From NCBI GenBank assembly GCA_961205875.1, contig OY540819.1, positions 4,404,501 to 4,468,500 of the forward strand: DNA of 64,000 bases, read 5' to 3'. Made by a program: the position numbers and the translations under genes. This DNA is from Sialis fuliginosa. Taxonomy: Eukaryota; Arthropoda; Insecta; Megaloptera; Sialidae. Below the pieces are notes generated by a model, which searched no databases, was not told where the DNA came from, and saw nothing but the letters and a program-made list of their open reading frames with translations. Positions 23,939-36,055 of the stretch are shown piece after piece (position 1 is the stretch's first letter; the number at the start of each line of letters is the position of its first letter).

Positions 23939-24219
23939 ATAGGATTTTTAGAGTTGAATGAAATCCTTTTATCTAAATGTATTTCGACGTAATCTTATCT
24001 TTATTTTATTCTCCTACCACTGGTATAAAATTAGGTTGACATACTTAATTAGGATATCATAAGTAGAGAGAAGAAAAATAGTAAAATTAAATAAGACCCT
24101 TTTCAAAATGTTCTATTGTTCCTAAAGAGTTGGACTCCTATTATATGCAAGAGTTATGCGATTGTAATATAGAACAAGGGTGAGAAAAAAATATTCAAAT
24201 CTCCGAATCAGTTCATTGT

Positions 24220-24610
24220 GTAGTCACGCCACTGATATGTGAGTAGTGAGGATGTTTCGGAGGGTTGAAGGCGAGGGATGGGAGGGGGTATTTCTCTGTT
24301 TCGACGCCCCGGATGCCGACCGTGCTACTACGAACGCCTCACTGACACTTTTGAGTTAGAGTTGCTTTGATAAAACGTAATTAATGACAAATATAAACGC
24401 GCGGCCTCTATTCCATTAATCGATTCTACTAAATTACAAGGCAGATAAAGCTATCAAAGTTGGCTACGACTTTGATACTCAACTTCGACGAGTGTATGAT
24501 GGGATTATACGTACACGGGTTTTGATTAATGTCGTATTCGGCTCGGCTAAAGAAATATTGGTACGCGTTTAATTTTTGCTCCGCCAGGTGACAAAGAGTT
24601 CATGAATAAA
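24220..24610. promoter_or_regulatory. Candidate intronic enhancer with three TCF-like sites
   Basis: A GC-richer, complex block inside the DIP intron. CTTTGAT or its complement ATCAAAG occurs at 24365-24371, 24453-24459 and 24470-24476. These match the core bound by TCF/Pangolin factors. Homeodomain and Fox-like cores (GTAATTAATGAC, AATATAAACGCG, CATTAATCGATT) sit between them. No frame with coding character and no transposon ends are present. Function is inference from motif density and intron position. Confidence 0.4.
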
Positions 24611-27469
24611 TATAATACAAGAGGGTGGGATATTTTTTAATATAAATTGTTATCACGTTCGTATCGGGGAAGCCATTTCATCGCCAGACAATTGATTTTA
24701 CGGCTATTGTATGTTGAAGAGATTCTTAGGGGTAGATATACTCAAAGATATACCTATTTAAAATGGGAAAGGTCAATATTGTAATGTATACAATTGAATA
24801 GTACTATTCAAAAATTTAGTTGTATATATGATGTATATAATTAAACAACAATAAATTATTGAATTATTGATTTTCAGAATATTAATTTATATAAATAAAT
24901 AATATAATTAATTACAATTTAATAAAATTTGAAAATATTTAAGACATTAATGAATGGTCTTATGATTTTTCAAAATTTTAATTTTGATATACTCGGAAAA
25001 AAAATCATGGAAAAATACCTGTTAATAAAAAAAAAATCCATGGAAAAAATAAGACAAATTTTGTGATAATTATATTATCTTGGCCACTACAGGCTCAAGT
25101 GTTACGAATTTCTGTCTTTGATTAATATAAAAGCTTTTTTAATAACATGATTGCAAATATATTTAAAAACCATGAAAATTTTAGATTTTTTATTTTCAAT
25201 AGCTTCACATGAAATAAAATTCTAAACGGATTTATAACTAGCAGTACTAGATTTTAAAATATATTGTAGAATGTATATATTTTCCAAAATAATACCGAAA
25301 AAAATGTTGAAAATAATCTTTTTCTATTCAAATGAAAAAATTCCCGCTAAAACGCGCATTCAAAGTCACGTAGTATGTGTGACGTCAGTTGATAAAAAGC
25401 AAACTGCAACCTATCAATAGGGATCCAGTATTCTGACGTTAAACATATCTTCTGACATCATACCTGCAACAGTTTTTCTAGATGCGTTTGTGATTACGTG
25501 ACAAACAGGCTATAAATTACAATTTTAAATTAGGTTTATTATTAAAATATCACTTCTTTTACGTAAAAAATACTTGATTGTATATTATAGTAACATATAC
25601 TATACTATTTACAACATTTTAGACTTAATTATTAATAGTGTAAAATACCCTATTAACTTAAAATCTCTTACAGTTGAGACTCATTGTCAGTGAAAATCTC
25701 GACGAAAGTTATAAATAAAATTGATATCGTCTCGTCAAAATTAAAATGTTTTGCTCGTTAAGTCCTTCACATTTTCACTCTTTAATTATTTTATTGAAAA
25801 TTTTAATACATAATTATATTACAATTTTATTTAGTTTTTTATGAAGAAAGTAAAAAAAATGAGCAATATTATTATATTAAATATTACATAATTACATTAA
25901 ATATTACATTCAACGTTAATTTCAATATAACAAAGTTCATATTATAGCTAAAAGCATTTTTTAATCTCAAAAATGAAAATAAAAAAGAACCCTATTGATC
26001 ACACATACTTATAAAGAGCAGAAAAAATACAAATGCATACACAACGTTATTATAACTGTTGAATACGTTTGACTCTTGAAAAAAAATAATGGAATGAATC
26101 GGAATACCGGAACAAAACTTTTTAACACGTACAAATGAAATGGATTTTAGACATTTCGCGCTTTAATGTGACTTCTATTTCAAAGGTGTGGTCTGTTTTT
26201 GACGTAGCTTTATGATTCTCAAAGAAACAAAGAATACACGTTATAAAATGAACTTGCATATGTTTCACATATGTATACAAAATTACAGAGTAAAAAGTGC
26301 TTTGCTCTGCCCAGATGGAAATTCGAAATTGCGTTGCAGTAAAAAGCAATGGTCTTACTATTTTTTACTGAATGTTTTCTGTGAAATTCTGGATTTAATT
26401 AAACTCTCTTTCTCTTTCCTGCACTGCATTTATTTTACATATATACATTTGCGGTGTTGGATTTTTAAATATAGGGAAAAACACTTTCGGTTTTAAAGAG
26501 CCTTAAAAGTATAATACTGATTTTTAACTTATCTGCGAAATTATATTTAAAATTAAATTATGAATTTTTATACACCCAGTGAATAAAACGTAGAGGTATT
26601 AATTCACCATACACATTTTGCAACGATTTGGCTATTTATATTAATTTTATGTGACGTAATATTTCACATAGATATGACGTTTATGTGCTATGTTTTTTTT
26701 ACTGTACTATCGATAGTAATTATCAGTGTAAAAATATATAAAAATAAAATACTTTAAAAATAATCAAAACTTGCAATGTCTATAATTACTGTTTCTAAAT
26801 AAACAAACTTCTGAAATTAGAAAACAAAATAGAGACAGAAGAACATTAAAATATCTTAATTAAGTAAGGCTTACCCAAGCTCGATAACATCTTTTTTGCA
26901 AATAAACCAACGATCATTCCGCCAATTAGAACTTCAAACAGACTCGTCGGATCTAATAAAATCTTTTCCTTTCAGATTTTCAATTAATTTTCAAACAAAC
27001 TATATAAACACATGCAATTAGCATTCGATTGTGATCTGAGAATTAATTAAACTTTGGTGAAACAATCATTTCAAAGAGCCATAAAAATACAAAAGGTTCG
27101 ATTCAATTTTAATCAAATCGTATCAAGATCTTCTTCCATGTCAGAACTGACGTGAATTGTGTTGCACAACAGGAACTGTTTATCATTTCATGTGAAATGG
27201 AAGTATTTCCTGTTAATGCGATTGCATCAGGGTCGTAGCTTATGTCATATCCATCAATTATTTGTATTTTTACACACTCGTTGTGTGTCAATTGTAGCCA
27301 AATAAAAGATGAAAGCATTTATTTAGTCGTATCAGTTTAAAAGATTACAAACTTGATGATGTTTGAGTCGTTCAGAAACAAAAAAATGTTAGCTCCCATT
27401 TACAAGACTGGAAAGTGATATTTAGTTAATTTACTAGAAATATCTCACGTTTATTTTGACATAAAGAAA
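24611..27469. other. Long AT-rich intron segment, nothing firm
   Basis: No exon or defined element. The patch at about 25330-25500 has GTGACGTCAG and GGGATCCAGTATTC and may be repeat debris. Overlapping frames at 26122-26349 (-) and 26212-26496 (+) are opposite-strand shadows with no motif. Confidence 0.45.
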
Positions 27470-28025
27470 TAAAAAATGTATGACCCCACTCTCTATTTCT
27501 CCTAAATTTGAAATAATATTTTTGACTTTAGTATTTGTCGTTGGTAGTCCCACCAAAGCCACATTATCAATTATCAATTTTTTAAAAGATTTTTTGAGCC
27601 AGTAGTTACCGAGTTAGAGAGGGGAAATAAAATACTGCTTTTAGCTCCCTGCTGACGCCATTTTTTAGTTAGAAATAAAAAAAAAAAATAGGGCCAAATT
27701 CTACTGATTTAGATTTACATTTTGATACCCCACACATCTTGGTATACATTTTTTGTTGGGATTTGCTTTAAAGCCCCCTACAGGCGTCATTTTTGATTTA
27801 GAAAAAAAGTTTGGTTATACATTTTGACGTGCCCCTTCACGCCGCTCTGAAAAATTATTTTTTATAAAAATTTGTACATATTTTACTAGAGAGCACCATT
27901 TTATATGTTTAGTAAAAATTTCAAGTTTCTAGCTTATATAGTTTACGAGATATTTTGCTTTGACTGAAAAAGATGGATGGACGGACGACAAAGTGAGATT
28001 AATAGGGTTTCTTTGGAACCCTAAA
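27470..28025 (+). repeat. Dispersed repeat ending in GGAACCCTAAAA
   Basis: The block ends with AAGATGGATGGACGGACGAC, then AATAGGGTTTCTTTGGAACCCTAAAA, an AGGGTT/GGAACCCT hairpin tail that I know from many insect interspersed repeats. Its first part (TTAGTATTTGTCGTTGGTAG and TCCCACCAAAGCCA) is repeated at 52180-52225. No coding frame. The class (degraded retroelement 3' region or MITE) is unresolved. Confidence 0.6.
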
Positions 28026-29574
28026 AATCTACCCCAAAGTCATGTCACTTTCGGTTCCAGACGCATGCCATAACTCAAAATGTCTGTTAACGGAAGCAAG
28101 TGTCGCAACTTTGTAGATTGGTGATAATTGAAAGTATACGTAAATGCAAATCATTGAAGAATTGTAACTCGGGGTGTGGCTGTATAAGTATTGTTATATA
28201 TGCAATTAAATAGGAATACAATCCATCAATTGATTAGCAAATAATTGAAATATCGATTACTAATCAAGTATTCTAATATCGAAATTAGCAAATTGGGTCT
28301 CAATAAAATATTAGCAATCAATTCAAAATCTAAATGGCCTACGTTCGATTTTGTTTTATTTCTTACCAAAGTATTTCATATGTAAAATATAAGGACATTA
28401 TATATCCTATTTTATTTTAAGTCTTAGTTTCTGATAAAAATTAGGTTAGGTTGTTTACAATCAATATATAAAACTATATAGTACATAGGTATACAACGTA
28501 CAATATTTAATTCTAAGACAATGCGTCAATTTAAATATGTACTGTACCTACGTTAAATAAAGTATTGATAAGTATCTGAAATCTAAAAGATAAGTTTCAC
28601 ATATAAACTTATTCAGATAAAAAAACATTGAATATTTAAACAATCCATGAATAAATATTGAAACTAACTTACATTAAAAGACCGAACCAAAAACATTAAA
28701 AAAGGACATCTATAAATTGAATAATATATTATATAAATAAATATTTGATAGGCAAATTCAGGAATGGACGTTTTCAAATGATATCCTTAGAGAAATATCA
28801 GTCCCGTACGTTACTGACTGGTGAATACGGGTTTACAGATCATGATAACTCATTGATGGTGGTTTTAACATCAAACGGATTTGTTTACGTTAGTATCGAG
28901 TTTATTTTTGTTTTGTTTTCTCTTCGATTGAATTTATGTCAAAACAATAAAAAAAGATTTTCCGTTTCAACGACAGTTCCTTTGGTACAAAGTTGCCAAT
29001 TGCCATCTCGATTATTTGCTTTTTAGAGGGGTGTTGGTAATTTTTGTATCAACGTTGTTATACATTTTCTGCAGTTGATTTGTTATATTAATAAAACTAT
29101 TAAGTAAATTTGTTTGTTCTGTTTCTTTTGATTACCTAATTATCAATTACTAGTTATTGTACTTGGAGGCATTTATTTGATAGTATTTTTTTAAATGTAC
29201 TATTTCTTACAAAAAAAAACAACATATCTTTGATTTTCGTTATTTTCATCAAACTTAAATTCATGTTTTCAAGACCCTTTAAATATTTATACACAGAAAA
29301 AAATCTTTATGACAGAAGTACAAAACCAGATATGTCAAGAGAATCATTCTATGCTTTAACAAAATGTCACAAATCAGTTTGGAAACAAAGAAGATTTTCT
29401 TGTGATCTTTATAGAAGAACAAATACATTTTAAAAACTATTCATTTGAAATTTTTTTTTAATATTAATATTGTATTTTTAATAAAATGTACATACGTACA
29501 AAATAAATGGAAATAAAAACAGTCATATTTAAATTGTCGTTTTAAGGGACTTCGTTAACATTTTTATTTATCAA
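28026..29574. other. Intron sequence, nothing firmly recognised
   Basis: A 93-codon plus-strand frame (28745-29026) covers a slightly GC-richer patch, but it has no family resemblance and low-complexity ends, so it is not called. No element ends are seen. Confidence 0.45.
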
Positions 29575-30313
29575 CTAGCGCATTGGCCCGGTGTTACCCG
29601 GGGATATTAATTTAATTAAACATAAAGTAATCATGCCCACCCGACGTGCCCACCCAACATGCTCACCCAACATGCTAACATCACACGGTTCACCACGAAT
29701 TGTTTTTTTCTGGCTTCATGAAATTTACCCAAAATATCCACAAATTATACACCTAAACTAAATCTATCCATTAGTGAAAACCGGAATAAAATCCATTCAG
29801 TGGTTATTGAAAAAATCGTGTAAAATTATATTTTCTCCCAGGAAACACCAGGTCTTATCTTAGAATTTGTATGAAAATCAAAAATAAATAAATAGGTTAC
29901 CTTTCTTGGAAATTCTTTATTGTAATTTATAAAAATCCGTTTATTTATATTGTAAAATGCATATTTTTTTATTCAAACTCATGGTGGAAAGATATATATT
30001 TGTAGGTATCATGATTCAAACTGACATTCACATATAGTAATTGTTTTCAGCGTCTTATATTCCATGGCTACTGTGTTTTTCTATAAATGACATTTCTTCG
30101 CTATAACATCATAGAAACAAATGACGCTACGCAAAATTTTCTTTTTAATCTTTTGATGTTAAATCTTAGATTTTCATAAAATATTATTAGCGACGATACT
30201 GCTCATAAAAATTATCTAACTATTGCATTGGTGAAAACCGTATTGAAATCGATTCAGTAATTCCCGAGTCTATAAGTCACACACAAACGAACATTCATTT
30301 ATGTATATATCGA
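29575..30313 (-). mobile_element. Helitron-like element on the minus strand
   Basis: Read on the minus strand, the 3' end is a hairpin CCCGG-GTAACA-CCGGG, then CCAATGCG, then CTAG followed by T. This is the Helitron 3' architecture of a hairpin about 10 nt before CTRR|T. The minus-strand 5' end fits A|TCGATATATACATAAATG at 30313. It is a different family from copies 119-978 and 38931-39243. No Rep/helicase frame. A short tandem repeat lies inside. Confidence 0.65.
29632..29679 (+). repeat. 13-bp tandem repeat, 3.7 units
   Basis: The units CATGCCCACCCGA, CGTGCCCACCCAA and CATGCTCACCCAA plus the partial CATGCTAAC lie near the Helitron 3' end. Confidence 0.85.
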
Positions 30314-30499
30314 TTGTGCAATTCAGCATAAAATTACAAAAATAGATAAAATAAAATGGTTTACTTCTCACATACAAGACAAAGTTTTAAATACCATATT
30401 ATCTAATTCATACAAGTTGTCGGCGTTATAATTTTTACATACATACAAGCCATTTTCACTAATACACACAGAATTATAGTAGCAACAACAAACCCGACA

Positions 30500-30700
30500 C
30501 TGTTATGTCCAAGTTAAGTGCATTATGAGTTGTGCGAGTGTGTGTTCTGACATTTGGCAGTCGCGGGCTCTAGGGGAAACCCAAATGTCAAATAGAGAGA
30601 ATCGTATGGTACTGTGGCAGGCAAATGTCAATGGGGAAGCAGCTGTATAAAACGCCACATGATTGAGCTACATTTGCATTACTCGTTTGCTTGCTTGCTA
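30500..30700 (+). promoter_or_regulatory. TATA-containing promoter-like island
   Basis: A GC-richer block in the DIP intron. TATAAAA at 30646-30652 is followed 32 bases later by an initiator-like GCATTA (A at 30678), a spacing typical of arthropod core promoters. Just upstream the 9-mer CAAATGTCA or its complement occurs three times (30548-30556, 30582-30590, 30622-30630). The first two form a hairpin TGACATTTGG/CCAAATGTCA. It would fire on the plus strand, opposite to the DIP gene. The only nearby frame (30691-30873, 60 codons) has no recognisable domain. Non-coding or alternative-promoter use is speculative. Confidence 0.35.
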
Positions 30701-31134
30701 GTTGTTTTGGAAGATATGTATGCCTTGTAAGATTGGTTGTAATTTTTGTAAGAGGTGTGCGTTATCATAAGGGGGAGGGCGAATTGTGTTTTTTTTTGTA
30801 TTTATTTTTTTGCAATTTATTTAACATGGGTAATGATTTTTATTATCTTCTAAAAAATGTCAAGTACTTATAGGGAAAATATTTGATTTGTAGAGAACTT
30901 TAAAATAATACTTTTGATTATGATTTAAAATAATTTTTTTATACATCACATATTATTACAAAACTGTTTTTTAATATGTACGCATTATACACCTACAAAT
31001 TATTGCAAAAATAAAATTATAAATATTCTTAGATTAAAAAAAATATTAATCTTAAAAGTGAATTTCTGTATAAGAAAAAATTTTCAGGCAAAAATTAACA
31101 TACATAAATATCATAGTTTTTTAGGATAAAGTCT

Positions 31135-31315
31135 TAGCACTTTACAGAAACGGTCTCCGTCACCGCTTCGATCTTACAAATCTATTATATATAATTCAAT
31201 ACAAATGGCATGTTAGCTATGTCGAAACGGCGCTGCGTTTTGACGCAGCTAACATGTAATAGATTTGCAAGGTCGAAGCCGTGACGGTGACGTTTCTGTA
31301 AAATGTCAAGGCTAA
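31135..31315. mobile_element. Palindromic MITE of about 180 bp
   Basis: The arms run from about 31139 (TTTACAGAAACGG, CCGTCAC, GCTTCGA, CAAATCTATTA) and return at 31247-31302 as the inverse (TAATAGATTTG, TCGAAGC, GTGACGG, CGTTTCTGTAAA). The inner part GTTAGCTATGTCGAAACG pairs with CGTTTTGACGCAGCTAAC. The superfamily is unresolved, and no exact TSD is visible. Confidence 0.75.
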
Positions 31316-33154
31316 ACAGCCGCAAAAGCCTAGCCATACCAATCAATTAAAATATTGAATAATAAGTTCTTAGATAATTTCTAAAATCTATTCTACGCAT
31401 TGACTTTTTCTAATAAGATATTTGTGTGAATACAGCTTGATAATTATCAAAATAATGTTCATATACATGCTTAACGAACTGTGTAAAATGTTATTTTTCT
31501 TGTATCCGTTGTCCTTAAAGATTTTTTAACATCATCTTTTGAAGTTTGTGTTATTTTACATAAAAATAATGTATATTCTACCTACATGTATATTATTACC
31601 ACCCATGTTTCTGAATCCCACATGTACATAAAAGTTTTAAAGCTCGAACTTTAACGCTACAAACTTATACCTATTATTAATAATATACGATCCAATTAAC
31701 TTATGGGTGAAATTAAATACCTTGTGTTTCAGAAAAAAATTTGTATTGATTTTAATAACCGGATTTTTTTTTCTATTAAAACTATCTTTATTTAATGGTG
31801 AATAACTTGAAAAATATTATTTTAACTGCATTTGCTTCTATAAAAGAATATCACTAATTTAAAGGTCTTTTTTACTAGAAATAAAATAAGTAAAAATAAG
31901 TAAAAGATCACAGCTTATGAATTTATTTGCATCAAAAGTATTCTTCCTAAACAAAATAAACTCTTTCTTTTGAATAAATACTTTTTCAAAGAAAAAACAA
32001 CTTCCGTTCAGTGGCGGCCATCATTAAATAAATATAACAAAATACAAAAAGTATAACGAACACTTCTTCATACATTAAATAATACAAACAACATAGTATA
32101 CTCGAATGCTTAGCGATGCAAACGAAGATAAGAACATTTTTTTGAATAATTTCCTTTTGTACCTGTCAATAAATATAGCGTTCATTGTAAAAAAATATAT
32201 TTCTCCCTCACAATCACACAACAATTTTTTTACTCATTGCTGCATTGAATGCACTGCGCGATCGATTGAAGAGATTAGACCATTGACTAAATTATTGAGT
32301 TCTAAAGCTCTAACGGAAATTGCGTGGTTTGAGGCCACAATTTATGTTTAAGCCCTCGTTTTAACGGAGTACTTTATTTATTCACATTTATAGCTCTCTT
32401 CGTTTAAACCACAATATGTATTATTTATCGAGGAAGGTGGTGGTTGGATGTATCTTATGAAAAAGTTGTAATTTCCATTTACTTGTGACATGGAAAAAAC
32501 GAATGAAAATCGTTTTCATAAAAGCACCGTTTTATTTTTCTGTATGTGAATGGCAAATAAAGGTTGCCGGGAGTGCTTATTTTTTTCATTGTTAATAATT
32601 TTGATTTATCTGCAGCACGAGTTTATTTGAAAAATATGTAAGTTTTAAAAATATTGAATTTTTTTAGTATTCAAGAGATAAAAATTAATTTATTTTCAAA
32701 TATTAATTTGTATCATTTGGATTTTATTTTTATAACTTACTAGCTATACAAAATACAACATCTATGAATTGAAAAAAAACACATAAATCAGATAAGTGGT
32801 GGACTAATAGAAAGACAAAGATACGTTGCGTTTTATAATATGTAGAGATATATATTATATTAGATATTATTTTAATATTTACTAAAACTGAAGTTCGTAA
32901 ACGTTTGTTAATGCAACCTAGTAAAAAATGGAAAATTAGTAAAAGAAAAAAAAACATGCTTAACCAATGACAGTTCATTTAAATTCTTTATCGGTGTTTA
33001 TTAAAATTGTTCGATAATTAACTATCTTTGGTGAATTTAACTCAAAGAAGCACTGAGCATTTACTTGGCAGATGTTTTTCTTAATACAATCCACCAATTT
33101 CGATATAGATTTTTTTAGTAGGTACTAAAATAATTTAAGTTGTAAACGATTATA
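31316..33154. other. Intron sequence; diverged repeat near its end
   Basis: Mostly A/T with no exon. About 32895-33100 is similar to the reverse complement of about 41480-41640: TTAACCAATG, GTGAATTTA and AAGCACTGAGCATTTACTTGG with CAGATGTTTTT. It is part of a dispersed repeat. Confidence 0.5.
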
Positions 33155-33254
33155 AAAAATGCTATCGTCTTCTTAATTAAAGTTTATGCATACATACTTA
33201 ATTATTTTAAATAAAAATGCGATAACTGTGGCTTTATATGAAAACAAAAGACGC
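33155..33254 (+). repeat. 100-bp segment identical to 42300-42399
   Basis: From AAAAATGCTATCGTC to ACAAAAGACGC this segment is base-for-base identical, by my reading, to 42300-42399, 9 kb away. That implies a recent duplication or gene-conversion event in a repeat family. No coding. Confidence 0.9.
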
Positions 33255-33720
33255 TTGAGTTGATAACGGTCACATTTTAAACGTCCTATGCAAACATATC
33301 GTATGTATGTATGTAGGAGGGACGACACTGCAATGGTCTATAGAGAAAACTTTCACGAAGTTTATTTAGTTTGTCATTGTTGCAGCTATAGTTTATCCCA
33401 TGTATACATTAATGATTTAAATCAACAACATGTAAACTTTAAGTGTGTCAACATCCCCTTTGATATTTAATAAATTAATTATTGTTTATTATGCACACGG
33501 AGTATTACTTTACAACATAATGTCTTTGATGAGGAGGGGTTTTTATATGAGAATTTGTTGATGAAAGTTCTCTTAAATATTTGAAATATATATTTTTATT
33601 TAGTTATTTAATTTGCCGTTTCGTCATAGATAGATACATTTTTAAAGCTATAAACAATATACCGAACTGTAAATATAAAACAAAAAATCATTTTACTTCA
33701 TTTTCGTATCAAATAAAGTA

Positions 33721-34264
33721 CTGGCACCAGTTATGGTCGCTATAAGAGCAAGGTTTAGTGTTTTGAGTTTCTTTTTTGTAATTATCATGAATTCATGTTA
33801 CTAATAAAACAAGTAACTCTTTATTTAATCAATTTAATTACCAAAGTCCGCAAACATAGTGTTTTTTTTAAATTATAGCCATTTATTTTGTTTATGTTTT
33901 TTCTTCAGCAATTGATAAAGTAAAGTAAAACCAGTAATAATCACGCAGTGATGGACACTTGCTAATGATTACAAAATGATAAGTACTACGACACAAAAGA
34001 TATAAAAGAAAGAATCGTCAAATTTGAAACAATGTCAATCAGTTGCTATGATAATATAATAATTAATAATTATTTATTATAATTATTAATTTGGTACCTA
34101 TTAGTCGATTTTTATCAAATCACGTTGTAAGACAGTTAAATGTACCTATGTATATAGATTGATATTCAGAAATGGTAGTAATGAAATATCAACAAATATT
34201 TCTAATTCAGTACATTTAATTAAAAAATAGCCATTACTACGGTCATATTCAAGACTGGTGCCAG
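33721..34264. mobile_element. TA-flanked MITE with CTGGCACCAGT ends
   Basis: The ends CTGGCACCAGT and, inverted at the right, ACTGGTGCCAG are perfect 11-bp inverted repeats. TA flanks both sides (33719-33720 and 34265-34266). The interior is shared with the copy near 23430-23938. The length is 544 bp. No transposase fragment is visible. Confidence 0.82.
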
Positions 34265-34266
34265 TA

Positions 34267-35926
34267 CCTTATAACAATTTGAGAAATATGTATTGCATAT
34301 CTCTGTCTGTTTTGAAGTGGTTGACAGTCGAAGAAAACCACTCTCGTAACGTCTTGTTTGAAGTTCTATCCATTTCTAACTTTGATAAAAAAAATAAAAA
34401 TAAAGTAAAAGTTTTCAATAAATAAAAATATAAGTTATTTAGAATAAAATAAGATAATTTTAATACTAAGTCCATTGTATCAAATCAAATATCGTGAAAC
34501 TTCCGAAGGAAACTTTTAAACGAAGATCTATTTTGCGATATATAATGTTCCCTGATAAAATCTTTCACCAAAGTTCATGTTTTCCACAAGAAATAATAAT
34601 AACCTTAACATAAAATCAATAGATACTTTTATCGATATTCAATTAGATTTTCTTTAGTTTTTCCGTCTTGTTTTCCATACGTAAATATTATAATTATGAA
34701 AGAAAATGGCATGTAATATCATTTAGAAAACGATACATGTATGTTACTGATTATATCTTGTGGTAGAAATGATTCCCTTAACATTATCTTAATATTAAAA
34801 ATTGATGGTTTTTGTGGAATACTCTTATTATGTTTGTATCGGAAACACGAAGAAACGATATGAAATTGATTTTATTTATGTAGTGTGCTCAATTTGCTTC
34901 GGAGTTCTTTCCGCGATCATTTTAAAACTTTATAGGCAAATCACATTATATTTTTAAATGGAAGTAATTTTAGATTAAACTAAATCTCAAAAATTCTCTA
35001 TAAAAACGTACTCCAGTCAAATGTATTTACTTGTAATACAAAAAAAAGAAGAAAGATTTTCATTTCCTATTAAATAAATGTGCATACATGATTTTTTATA
35101 TTATTATAATCTTGTTTTTAGTATATGGTAGGTTCCCAATTTAATTAATAGTTATACAATTTTATAAGATTTAATTTAAATAAATATTTGAAATATATAA
35201 ATTAATATAAAAACACTATAGCCTTCTTTAAAAATTTGCCAGCTACCAGAAAAAAACATTATATACAGGAAAAACGCGAAAAATTGAAAAAAGTAGTATT
35301 TTTTAGAAAAACGTAAAAATTGCTATTTAAAATACACGTTTTTAAAGTGCTTTGGGCATTGCCTAAATGTTAATTGTCAGTGCTAATTTTGTGGTTAAAT
35401 TATTTTTTGGTAACGTTAATATTTCAGTTTGTATTTGTAGGGACACCTTAATGTATACATAGTATTTTGTATACTAACATTTATTATAAATATGTAAAAA
35501 TTTAATTATAATTCGAGTACTGTATCCACACCCGGTGGTGATTTGAATACTGCTCCATTATACTAATTTTGCAAGATTTCTTCGACATATTTTAGCAGAT
35601 ATACATTATGCACATAAATTACGTTTACAAATGTAACATGAGAGTACATCAGCGAGACGAATGCAAACAGGGCTTGTTTGTGTAAGATATTAAAGAAAAC
35701 AAAATTTTAGTTTTGCGAAACTTAATTTCGAGAAGACGTTTGGTGTAAATAAAATTATCTCATTACAAATGTTGTAATGTTAAACTTTAAGAACGAAAAC
35801 TGAAAATTATATTCGAGCAGTGGCAGCTCCAGGAGTTTTAAGTCGATATTGTTTTGAATGAAACTTAAATTAACTGAATTTGTTCTATGTTTTCTATAAT
35901 AAACAATATTTTTGATTTTACATCAG
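34267..35926. other. AT-rich intron segment, nothing recognised
   Basis: No exon, element ends or tandem repeat were found. Frames here are AT-driven. Confidence 0.5.
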
Positions 35927-36055
35927 GCTTGGCCAACCCAAATTTCTCCACGGGCCGCATAGACAACCTAAAATTATTCGAGGGTCGCACATAAATAATA
36001 ACAAAAAAATGTTTGCACACAAATTGTATTTTTTTCTTATGTTCGATCACGCTCG
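35927..36055. mobile_element. hAT-like relic (CAGGCTTGGCCAACCC end)
   Basis: CAGGCTTGGCCAACCCAAAT followed by CACGGGCCGCATAGAC and GGGTCGCAC is the typical left end of an insect hAT non-autonomous family. No matching right end or TSD is found, so it is called a fragment. Confidence 0.5.

Noticed and set aside
28745..29026. 93-codon plus-strand frame
   Set aside because: Considered as a nested gene; no domain, no promoter signal, and compositionally ordinary.
30691..30873. 60-codon frame just after the promoter-like block
   Set aside because: Low-complexity, phenylalanine-rich product without any known motif; position alone is not enough.
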